A stretch of 64,000 nt of DNA from Brevundimonas sp. (lineage in GTDB: Bacteria > Pseudomonadota > Alphaproteobacteria > Caulobacterales > Caulobacteraceae): the NCBI RefSeq assembly GCF_019636155.1, contig NZ_JAHBYB010000012.1:1-64000 (forward strand), in the 5' to 3' direction. The notes under the pieces are model-generated. The model was not told the origin of the DNA and searched no databases. It worked only from the letters and a program-made list of their open reading frames with translations. Each line of letters begins with the position of its first letter. Positions within the stretch are counted from its first letter, which is position 1. Position numbers and translations under genes: made by a program. Shown here piece by piece: positions 54,239 through 61,561 of this stretch.

Positions 54239-54565
54239 GTGGGCGAGACCGATCTCTATGAAACGCTGCGGCTGGAGCTGAGGCGGGGGTCGCTGGTGAT
54301 GGCGGTCCTGGCCCGGCTGCGGACCGAGCAATACGGCTATTCGCTGCGGGTCGCCCTGGCCCAGGACGGGCTGGAGATGGAGGAGAGCACCCTCTATCCG
54401 CTGCTGCGCCGGCTTGAGGGGCAGGGGCTGCTGGTCAGCGAATGGCGCGAGGAGGAGAAGCGCAGGAAGCGTTTCTATCGCCTGTCGGCCGAGGGGGAGG
54501 CCGTCCTGGGCCGCCTTCACGCCGAGTGGCGTCGGATTTCGGATTCGCTGGAGCGGATCCTGTGA
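54239..54565 (+). CDS. PadR-family transcriptional regulator
   Basis: A 108-residue winged-helix repressor. LRRGSLVMAVLARLRTEQYG, GYSLRVALAQDGLEMEESTL and YPLLRRLEGQGLLVSEWREE are PadR signatures, and the C-terminal helix ends in SDSLERIL. It starts at GTG 54239. The next gene, 26 bases on, encodes a HAAS-type membrane protein. PadR-HAAS pairs are common in bacteria, where the regulator controls the pair. Confidence 0.92.
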   Translation: MGETDLYETLRLELRRGSLVMAVLARLRTEQYGYSLRVALAQDGLEMEESTLYPLLRRLEGQGLLVSEWREEEKRRKRFYRLSAEGEAVLGRLHAEWRRISDSLERIL

Positions 54566-54591
54566 GCACTCAACATGGAGGGGACAGGGCG

Positions 54592-55689
54592 ATGACCCTG
54601 ATCGAACGCTACCTGGCCGCCGTGGCGGCCCACCTGCCGCGCGACCGGCGCGAGGACATCGTGGCCGAGCTGGACGACGCCCTGGCGGAACGGGTCGAGG
54701 CGCGCGAGGCGGAGCTGGGACGGGCGATGACCGAGGCCGAGACGGAAGCCCTGCTGCGCGAATTCGGTCATCCGCTGACCGTGGCGGCGCGCTATCGCGG
54801 GGGCCCGGACCACCTGATCGGGCCGGAGCTGTTCCCCTACTGGTGGTTCGCGGTGAAGGCGGCCCTGGCCCTGCTGGCCGTGTTCGTGACGGTCGGGGCG
54901 ATCGGCGCCGCAGTGGTCCAGGGCGGCGATATGGGCGATGTGATCAGCGAGATCATCAGCGGCCTGGTGAACGGCGGGCTGACGGTGGTCGGGATCGCCG
55001 CCCTGATCGGTTTCGCCCTGGAGCGTCAGCCGAACCGGCCGCGCTTCATGACGGATTGGCGGGTCAGGGATCTGGAGCTGTTCCGGCGTTGGTCCCTGAA
55101 CGGGGATGACCTGGGCGGCGGGCGGTTCGGCGAGCGGGTGGCGGCCATGGCCGCGGCGCCGACGCGGCGGCTGGGCGGCCGCACCAGTCCCGTGGCCCGG
55201 GCCCTGTGGTGTGTGGCGGGCTGGACGGTGTTCCTGCTGTGGTGGGTGGGGGTCTTCACGCCCGGCGGGCTGAGCCCGCAGGAGATGCTGGCGGCGGCCG
55301 GATCGGCCTTCTCCGGGGTGGACTACAGCGAGGCCCTGAGCGGCCTGGCCGACCCGCTGTACTGGCCGGTCATCGTCTATGGTCTGGCGCGGATCGGGCT
55401 GGAGTTGGCGCGTATGGCGGCGCCGGGGGCGGTGCGGCCCCTGGCGGTCGGCGACCTGAGCCTGGCGGGGGCGAGCGCGGGCATTCTCTACTGGGTGTGG
55501 ACCCAGTCGTCCCTGGCGCCCGTGGCGCGCATCGACGGGCTGGGCGATGTGATCGAGCGGATCAGCGCCCTGGTCCACGGCCGGTTCGACCTGGGGCATC
55601 TGCTGGTCCTGATCCTGATCATCAATGCGCTGGAGATCGCCGGCCGGGCCATCGGCGCCCTGCGGCGGCTGGCGACCGGCCGGGCCTGA
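54592..55689 (+). CDS. HAAS-domain membrane protein, partner of PadR
   Basis: A 365-residue protein with an N-terminal helical HAAS-like domain (ERYLAAVAAHLPRDRREDIV, then ALLREFGHPLTVAARY) and about six membrane helices (FAVKAALALLAVFVTVGAIG; VAGWTVFLLWWVGVF; ending in LLVLILIINALEIAGRAIGA). GGAGGGGA precedes ATG 54592. The function is unknown; the paired regulator suggests a membrane-stress or envelope role. Confidence 0.7.
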   Translation: MTLIERYLAAVAAHLPRDRREDIVAELDDALAERVEAREAELGRAMTEAETEALLREFGHPLTVAARYRGGPDHLIGPELFPYWWFAVKAALALLAVFVTVGAIGAAVVQGGDMGDVISEIISGLVNGGLTVVGIAALIGFALERQPNRPRFMTDWRVRDLELFRRWSLNGDDLGGGRFGERVAAMAAAPTRRLGGRTSPVARALWCVAGWTVFLLWWVGVFTPGGLSPQEMLAAAGSAFSGVDYSEALSGLADPLYWPVIVYGLARIGLELARMAAPGAVRPLAVGDLSLAGASAGILYWVWTQSSLAPVARIDGLGDVIERISALVHGRFDLGHLLVLILIINALEIAGRAIGALRRLATGRA

Positions 55690-55741
55690 CCACGGCCGAA
55701 AACCGCGAGACGCGACGGGCGGGGCGCGGCAGGATGGGGTC

Positions 55742-56257
55742 ATGACGCCGAGTCTCATCCTGACCGAGCGGTCCAGCCCGATCGGGCCGCTGGGCCTGGC
55801 CTTCGACACGGAGGGACGGCTGAGGGGCGTCTCGTTCGGGCCCGGACTGGATCGGGCCATGGCGCGGACCTATCCCGGCGCGGCCCGGCAGGCGGGGGCG
55901 GCGCCCGAGGCGACGGCCCAGGCCCTGGACGCCTATTTCGACGGGGAGATCGCGGCCCTGTCGCGGATCGCCTGGTCTCTGGACGGGGCGGCGGGCGCCG
56001 AGGGGTTCAACGGCCGCGTCTGGCGGGAACTGGCCCGGGTGCCGGGCGGAACCACCCTGAGCTATGGCGAGATGGCCCGGCGCGCGGGAGAGGCGGGCGC
56101 GGCCCAGGCGGCGGGGGTGGCGCTGAACCGCAATCCGCTTGCCCTGGTCCTGCCCTGCCATCGGGTGATCGGGGCGGACGGCGGCCTGGTCGGGTTCGGC
56201 GGCGGGCTGGAGCGCAAGACCTGGCTGCTGCGCCACGAGGGAGCGCTGCTGATCTGA
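55742..56257 (+). CDS. ogt: Methylated-DNA-protein-cysteine methyltransferase (Ogt-like)
   Basis: A 171-residue alkyltransferase that moves the alkyl group of O6-alkylguanine to its own cysteine. The acceptor site is LVLPCHRVIGADGG. FNGRVWRELARVPGGTTLSY and the asparagine hinge AGVALNRNPLALVLPCH match the family. The start is ATG 55742. A second, distinct family member lies at 58928, which is unusual within 3 kb. Confidence 0.9.
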   Translation: MTPSLILTERSSPIGPLGLAFDTEGRLRGVSFGPGLDRAMARTYPGAARQAGAAPEATAQALDAYFDGEIAALSRIAWSLDGAAGAEGFNGRVWRELARVPGGTTLSYGEMARRAGEAGAAQAAGVALNRNPLALVLPCHRVIGADGGLVGFGGGLERKTWLLRHEGALLI

Positions 56258-56327
56258 CCGCCGGCCGCGAGCGCCGGGGTGAGATTTTGCATTGGCGCGG
56301 CGAACGGCGTCCGCATAGCTTGCCCGG

Positions 56328-57614
56328 ATGAGCGCCCTTCCGTCACGCCCCCGTTTCCTGCCGCCGCTGAGCATCGCGGTGCTGATCGCCCTGACCGTCG
56401 GCCTGGCGGCCGGGGCGGCGGCCCAGACCTGGGGCCTGCCGGGCGGGGAGGCGACGGCCGGCGGCATCGCGGCCCTGGGCGCCCTGTGGCTGAACGCCCT
56501 GAAGATGACCATCGTGCCCCTGGTCTTCTCCCTGCTGGTGACCGGGATCGGGTCGATCGCGGATGCGGCGCGCACCGGGCGGCTGGCGGCGCGGGCGATC
56601 CTGTGGTTCGGTATATTGATCGTGGCGGCGACGATCTACGCCGTGCTGGCCAACTACGGCCTGCTGGCCGTCTGGCCGATAGATCCGGAAGGGGGCGCGC
56701 GGCTGATCGCCGGGGCGCCGGCGACGCCGGACAATCTGGCGCCCGGCGCGCCGTTCAGCGAATTCGTCAAGACCATCGCCCCGGCCAATCCGATCCGGGC
56801 GGCGGCGGACGACGCCATCCTGGGCCTGGTGGTCTTCGCCGTCTTCTTCGGCTTCGCCGCCAGCCGCCTGCCGGAGGGCCAGCGCCGGCCGCTGGTGACC
56901 GTGTTCGAGGCGGTGGCCGAGACCATGATCATCATCGTGCGCTGGGTGCTGCTGGCGGCGCCGCTGGGGGTGTTCGCCCTGGGCCTGGGGGTCGGGCTGT
57001 CGGCCGGAGTCGGAGCCGCCGGGACCCTGCTGCATTACGTCGCCATTCTGGTTCTGGCCCAGGTGGGGCTGATCCTGCTGACCTATCCGGTGGCGGTGAT
57101 GTTCGGGCGGGTCGGCCTGGTCCATTTCGCGCGGGCCGCGGCGCCGGCACAGGTGGTGGCCTTCTCGACCCAGTCGTCCCTGGCCAGCCTGCCGGTGATG
57201 GTCGAGCGGGCGGTGGACGTGCTGGGGGTCGCGCGGCCGACGGCGGGCTTGGTGCTTCCCCTTGCCGTGGCCCTGTTCCGCATCACCAGCCCGGTCGCCA
57301 ACCTGGGGGTTGTGATCTTCTGCGCCCATCTGTTCGGGGTGGAGGTGTCCATGGCCCACATCCTGGCCGGGATGCTGACGGCCATACTGGTCAGCATCGG
57401 CAGCGTCGGCCTGCCGGGGCAGATCTCCTTCTTCGTCTCCATCGCGCCGATCTGCGTGGCCATGGGGGTGCCGGTTGAGGTCCTGCCGCTGCTGCTGGCG
57501 GTTGAGGTGATCCCCGACATCTTCCGCACCGTGGGCAATGTCACCGCCGATCTGGCCGTGGCCCGCATCGTCCAGGGCGGCGACGCCGAACCGGACCTGG
57601 GCGGGGAAATCTGA
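56328..57614 (+). CDS. Dicarboxylate/amino acid:cation symporter (DAACS family)
   Basis: A 428-residue symporter of the GltP/DctA fold. Eight helices and two re-entrant loops are expected; the serine-rich loop STQSSLASLPVMVERA, the NLGVVIFCAH segment (a variant of the NMDG region) and the end RTVGNVTADLAVARIV are recognisable. Substrates are C4-dicarboxylates, glutamate, aspartate or Ser/Thr, driven by Na+ or H+. The substrate cannot be assigned. It lies between the two alkyltransferase genes. Confidence 0.92.
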   Translation: MSALPSRPRFLPPLSIAVLIALTVGLAAGAAAQTWGLPGGEATAGGIAALGALWLNALKMTIVPLVFSLLVTGIGSIADAARTGRLAARAILWFGILIVAATIYAVLANYGLLAVWPIDPEGGARLIAGAPATPDNLAPGAPFSEFVKTIAPANPIRAAADDAILGLVVFAVFFGFAASRLPEGQRRPLVTVFEAVAETMIIIVRWVLLAAPLGVFALGLGVGLSAGVGAAGTLLHYVAILVLAQVGLILLTYPVAVMFGRVGLVHFARAAAPAQVVAFSTQSSLASLPVMVERAVDVLGVARPTAGLVLPLAVALFRITSPVANLGVVIFCAHLFGVEVSMAHILAGMLTAILVSIGSVGLPGQISFFVSIAPICVAMGVPVEVLPLLLAVEVIPDIFRTVGNVTADLAVARIVQGGDAEPDLGGEI

Positions 57615-57621
57615 GGCGTCT

Positions 57622-57748
57622 CCTCCCTGTCGCGCAGCGATGGGGAGGTGGATCGGCGGCGCAGCCGACGAGACGGAGGGGCTCTGTCTTCGCACCCCTG
57701 AAGAACCCCTCCACCGCCTTCGGCGGTCCCCCTCCCCATAGGATGGGG
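57622..57748. repeat. Highly structured dispersed-type repeat
   Basis: About 127 bases made of nested palindromes: 57622-57633 with 57637-57648 (10 of 12), GGAGGGG (57675-57681) with CCCCTCC (57706-57712), ACCGCC (57713-57718) with GGCGGT (57722-57727), and ATGGGGAGG (57640-57648) with CCTCCCCAT (57731-57739). It fills the gap between the symporter and the Ada gene. No gene is visible in it. I recall similar sequences as repeats in Caulobacterales. Confidence 0.75.
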
Positions 57749-57813
57749 ACTGGACCCACGGTGATGTCCGAAAACCGCGAGACGAGGCGGGCGACAGGGC
57801 CTATCTGTCGCCC

Positions 57814-58938
57814 ATGGACGAGACCGGACTGGATCAGGACGCCTGCTATCGCGCCGTCGTGACGCGGGACGCCCGCTTCGACGGGCGGTTCTTCGGCTGC
57901 GTGAAGACGACCGGGATCTATTGCCGTCCGGTATGCCCAGCCCGGACCCCGCGGCGCGAGAACATGCGCTTCGTGGCCACGGCGGCGGCGGCCGAGGAGG
58001 CGGGGTTCCGCGCCTGCCTGCGCTGCCGCCCCGAGACCGCTCCGGACTTTTCCAGTTGGCGAGGCTGGCAGGAGCCGCGCGGGGGCGCCTGGCGCGGAAC
58101 CTCCAACACCGTCAGCCGGGCCCTGGCCCTGATCGAGGCGGGGGCGCTGGACGCCGGATCGGCGGATGACCTGGCCGCGCGCCTGGGGGTGGGCGAACGG
58201 CATCTGCGCCGCCTGTTCCGCCAGCATCTGGGCGCTGCCCCGGTCAGCGTGGCCCAGACCCGGCGCGTGCTTCTGGCCAAGGCCCTGATCCAGGAGACGG
58301 ACCTGCCGATGGCCCAGGTCGCCCTGGCGGCCGGGTTCGGCAGCGTGCGGCGTTTCAACGAGACCTTCCAGGCGCTGTATCGCCGGCCGCCAGGCGAGCT
58401 GCGTCGCCGGGCCGAGCGGGCGGCGGGGCCGGACGTGCGGCTGAGCCTGCCGTATCGCCCGCCCTATGACTGGGACGGTTTGCTGCAGACGCTGGCGGCG
58501 CGCGGCGATGCGGTGGCGGACGGCCGCTGGTCCCGGGCGCTGGACCCGGTGGTGGATGGCGCCGAAGGGTCGGTGACGGTCGCGCGCGGCGCGCCGGGCC
58601 GACTGAGCGTCACGGTCCAGGCCAGCGACCTGCGCGCCCTGCCCGGCGTTCTGGCGCGGGTGCGGCGGGTGTTCGACCTGTCGGCGGACCCGGACGCCAT
58701 CGCGCGCGACCTGTCGGCTGATCCGGTTCTGGCGCCCCTGGTCGCGACGCGGCCGGGGCTGAGGCTGGCGGGCGACTGGATCGACGAGGGCGAGGATGCG
58801 CCCAGCGACCGGGCTCCGGATGGCTGGAGCGTGCAGATGCAGGCGCGGGTGGAACGATGGCGGCCCTGGCGGGCCTATGCGGCGGCGCATCTGGCGGCCG
58901 CCGGGATCGAGATCGAGGAGACGAAGGATGCAGCCTGA
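57814..58938 (+). CDS. Ada-AraC-AlkA fusion with the glycosylase core deleted
   Basis: A 374-residue protein. Residues 1-75 are the Ada zinc domain with Cys 37, 41, 68 and 71 (CVKTTGIYCRPVCPARTPRR; FRACLRCRPE), where Cys37 should accept methyl groups from phosphotriesters. Residues about 95-195 are an AraC helix-turn-helix (DDLAARLGVGERHLRRLFRQ; MAQVALAAGFGSVRRFNETF). From about 205 comes the AlkA N-terminal domain. After ATRPGLRLAGDW the sequence jumps to VERWRPWRAYAAAHL, which in AlkA lies at the far C-terminus. The helix-hairpin-helix and catalytic Asp in between are missing, without frameshift or stop. It can be a methyl sensor-activator but should not be a glycosylase. Confidence 0.85.
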   Translation: MDETGLDQDACYRAVVTRDARFDGRFFGCVKTTGIYCRPVCPARTPRRENMRFVATAAAAEEAGFRACLRCRPETAPDFSSWRGWQEPRGGAWRGTSNTVSRALALIEAGALDAGSADDLAARLGVGERHLRRLFRQHLGAAPVSVAQTRRVLLAKALIQETDLPMAQVALAAGFGSVRRFNETFQALYRRPPGELRRRAERAAGPDVRLSLPYRPPYDWDGLLQTLAARGDAVADGRWSRALDPVVDGAEGSVTVARGAPGRLSVTVQASDLRALPGVLARVRRVFDLSADPDAIARDLSADPVLAPLVATRPGLRLAGDWIDEGEDAPSDRAPDGWSVQMQARVERWRPWRAYAAAHLAAAGIEIEETKDAA

Positions 58939-59437
58939 AACTCTGACGCTGGAGCGCCTGCCGTCGCCGGTGGGGCAGGTGCTGCTGGTGACCGATGCGG
59001 AGGGCGCCGTGCGGGCCCTGGATTTCGCCGATTTCGAGGATCGGATGCGGCGCCTGCTGGCGCGCCATGCGCCGGGCGCCGTGCTGGTCGAGGGAAGGGC
59101 GGACGCCAGGGCGCGGGCGGCGGTGGCGGCCTATTTCGCCGGGGACGCGCGGGCCTTCGCCGGCGTGCCGGTCAAGACGGCGGGCACGGCGTTTCAGGAG
59201 GCGGTGTGGGCGGCCCTGCGCGCCATCCCGCCGGGCCAGACCCGCAGCTATGGCCAGCTGGCGGCGGCGGTGGGGCGCCCCCGTGCGGTGCGGGCGGCGG
59301 GGATGGCCAATGGCCAGAACCCGGTCGCGGTCCTGACCCCCTGTCACCGGGTGATCGGGGCGAACGGGACCCTGACCGGCTACGCCGGCGGCCTGGAGCG
59401 CAAACGCTGGCTGCTCACGCAAGAAGGCGCGATCTGA
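58928..59437 (+). CDS. ogt: Methylated-DNA-protein-cysteine methyltransferase, second copy
   Basis: A 169-residue alkyltransferase with acceptor site VLTPCHRVIGANGTLTGYAG. FQEAVWAALRAIPPGQTRSY and AVGRPRAVRAAGMANGQNPV complete the family pattern. ATG 58928 overlaps the Ada-type gene by 11 bases, so the two are co-expressed and likely induced together by methylation damage. It differs clearly from the copy at 55742. Confidence 0.93.
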   Translation: MQPETLTLERLPSPVGQVLLVTDAEGAVRALDFADFEDRMRRLLARHAPGAVLVEGRADARARAAVAAYFAGDARAFAGVPVKTAGTAFQEAVWAALRAIPPGQTRSYGQLAAAVGRPRAVRAAGMANGQNPVAVLTPCHRVIGANGTLTGYAGGLERKRWLLTQEGAI

Positions 59438-59483
59438 AGCGATCGGCCTTGCGCGCCCCGCCCAAGGGCCTACATTGTTCCTG

Positions 59484-59506
59484 CTTATGCTGAATATGAG
59501 CATAAG
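59484..59506. promoter_or_regulatory. Palindromic operator upstream of nadA (NadQ-like)
   Basis: CTTATGCT (59484-59491) and AGCATAAG (59499-59506) are exact complements around GAATATG, 20 bases before nadA. From memory this resembles the site of NadQ, the NAD-responsive repressor of nad genes in alphaproteobacteria. No regulator gene is in the window. Confidence 0.65.
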
Positions 59507-59526
59507 AGTGGAGCGGAGGTCCGGTC

Positions 59527-60609
59527 ATGGCGGACGGAGAGTTCGGTTTCGGCGCTGATGTGGCCAAGGCCACGGATCATATCTGGCCGCGCGTGCGCGA
59601 GCATGTGACGCCGCTGGAATGGACCGCCAAGGCGCCGCTGATCGCCGAGATCAACCGGCTGAAGGCCGAACGCAACGCGGTCATCCTGGCCCACAACTAT
59701 ATGACGCCCGACATCTTCCACGGGGTCGGCGACTATGTCGGCGACAGCCTGGGCCTGGCCAAGGAGGCGGCGCGGTCGGACGCCAAGGTGATCGTCCAGG
59801 CGGGCGTCCACTTCATGGCCGAGACGTCCAAGATCCTGAGCCCGGAAAAGACCGTGCTGATCCCCGATCCCCTGGCGGGATGCAGCCTGGCGTCCTCGAT
59901 CACCGGGGCGGATGTGCGGCTGATCAAGGCGCGCTATCCGGGCCTGCCGGTGGTCACCTATGTCAACACCACCGCCGATGTGAAGGCCGAGACGGACATC
60001 TGCTGCACGTCCGCCAACGCCGTCCAGGTGGTGGAATGGGCGGCGGCGCAATGGGGCGTGGATCGGGTCATCCTGATCCCCGACGAATATCTGGCGCGCA
60101 ATGTGGCGGCCCAGACGGACATCGGCATCATCGCCTGGGCCGGTCACTGCGAGGTGCACAAGCGGTTCACGGCCCAGGACATCGCCGACATGCGCGACGC
60201 CTGGCCGGACGCGGAAGTCCTGGCCCACCCCGAATGCCCGGAAGAGATACTGGAGGCGGCCGACTTCGCCGGATCCACGGCGGCCATGGCCGACTATGTG
60301 AAGGCCAACCGGCCCGCGCGGGTGGTTCTGATCACCGAATGTTCGATGGCCTCCAACATCAAGGGCGACCTGCCCGAGGTCCAGTTCGTGGGCCCGTGCA
60401 ACCTGTGCCCGCACATGAAGCGCATCACCCTGGAGAACATCCGCGACGCCCTGCTGCATCTTCAGTTCGAGGTGACGGTCGACGAGGCGGTGGCCGAGCG
60501 CGCGCGCCGGGCGGTTCAGCGGATGGTCGACCTGCCGCCCCCGGCGATCCCGGCGCGCTACGACCTGGTGCGGGCGCGGGGCCATCATCCGGCGGTGGAG
60601 TTGATCTGA
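59527..60609 (+). CDS. nadA: Quinolinate synthase
   Basis: A 360-residue [4Fe-4S] enzyme that joins iminoaspartate and dihydroxyacetone phosphate to quinolinate. The three cluster cysteines are about 119 ([18 protein letters not shown]), 159/160 ([15 protein letters not shown]) and in [11 protein letters not shown] (291/294). [14 protein letters not shown] and [14 protein letters not shown]-type stretches (here [15 protein letters not shown]) are typical. GGAGCGGAGGT precedes ATG 59527. A palindromic operator lies upstream. Confidence 0.97.
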   Translation: MADGEFGFGADVAKATDHIWPRVREHVTPLEWTAKAPLIAEINRLKAERNAVILAHNYMTPDIFHGVGDYVGDSLGLAKEAARSDAKVIVQAGVHFMAETSKILSPEKTVLIPDPLAGCSLASSITGADVRLIKARYPGLPVVTYVNTTADVKAETDICCTSANAVQVVEWAAAQWGVDRVILIPDEYLARNVAAQTDIGIIAWAGHCEVHKRFTAQDIADMRDAWPDAEVLAHPECPEEILEAADFAGSTAAMADYVKANRPARVVLITECSMASNIKGDLPEVQFVGPCNLCPHMKRITLENIRDALLHLQFEVTVDEAVAERARRAVQRMVDLPPPAIPARYDLVRARGHHPAVELI

Positions 60610-60688
60610 TGGCCCGCGTCGCGCGCCCCCTGCGGCCTATGGCCCTGACGGCCTTGTCTGGCGAGGCGGAACAGCCCAGGTCGAAGCC

Positions 60689-61561
60689 ATGACCGAGACC
60701 GAACGCCCCACGCCCCGCCCCGGACCCTGGGACCCGCGTCCCGAAGAGGCCGCGTCCAGGCCCGCCCCCGCGCCGTCTCCGGCCGCGCCTGCGCTGAGCC
60801 GGGGCCAGAGCCCCGCGGTGGCGGTGGTTTCCACCCTGCTTCTGGGCGGATTCCTGTGGTGGGCCACGGGAACCTGGGTGGCGGCTGTCGCCGGGGTGTT
60901 CGGCCTGTTCGTCCACGAATACGGCCACGTCCTGGCCATGAACCGGCTGGGCATGGGGCCGGCCCATATCCACATCATCCCCTTCCTAGGCGGACTGGCC
61001 CAGGGGCAGCGGGCGCCGAAGAGCGAATGGCACGGGGTGCTGGTCTCCTTGGCTTGGCCGGCGTTCGGGCTTCTGGCCATGATCCCCTTCGTCGGGGCCT
61101 GGCTGTTGACGGGCGGCGGGGTCTTCCTGTTCGGCGCCTTCTTCATCGCCATGATCAATCTGCTGAACCTGGTGCCAGCGCCGCCGCTGGACGGGTCCAA
61201 GGCCCTGGGGCCGGTGCTGGCGCGGGTGCATCCCATGCTGGAGAAGGCGGCCCTGATCGCGGTCGGCGTGCTGGTCGTGGTCTGGGGGGTGACGAGCGGG
61301 CGGTGGATCCTGGCGGCCTTCCTGGCCGTGTCGATCATCGGTCATCTGAAACGCGGCGCCTGGCGGCCTGACGAGGGGCCGCTGACGGGCGGGGAGGCGG
61401 CCCGGAGCCTGGGCCTCTACCTGCTGACCGGCGCGGTCTGCGCGGCGGCGGCGATCGGCGCCCTGGTTCCCCTGGCGGACGGAACCCTGATCGGGGCGTG
61501 GGACCTGGGCGCGCGCTTCATCGGGCTGGATTTCCGCGGCGTCGGAGGCCCCGGGGCGTGA
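60689..61561 (+). CDS. Site-2-type membrane metalloprotease (M50 family)
   Basis: A 290-residue membrane protein with a proline-rich N-terminal tail (about residues 5-38) and about six helices. The zinc motif HEYGH is in FGLFVHEYGHVLAMNRLG and the third ligand region is LNLVPAPPLDGSKALG. There is no PDZ domain. M50 proteases cleave membrane-bound substrates; the target is unknown. It lies between nadA (79-base gap) and nadB (GTGA overlap), although it is not a NAD enzyme. Confidence 0.85.
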   Translation: MTETERPTPRPGPWDPRPEEAASRPAPAPSPAAPALSRGQSPAVAVVSTLLLGGFLWWATGTWVAAVAGVFGLFVHEYGHVLAMNRLGMGPAHIHIIPFLGGLAQGQRAPKSEWHGVLVSLAWPAFGLLAMIPFVGAWLLTGGGVFLFGAFFIAMINLLNLVPAPPLDGSKALGPVLARVHPMLEKAALIAVGVLVVVWGVTSGRWILAAFLAVSIIGHLKRGAWRPDEGPLTGGEAARSLGLYLLTGAVCAAAAIGALVPLADGTLIGAWDLGARFIGLDFRGVGGPGA

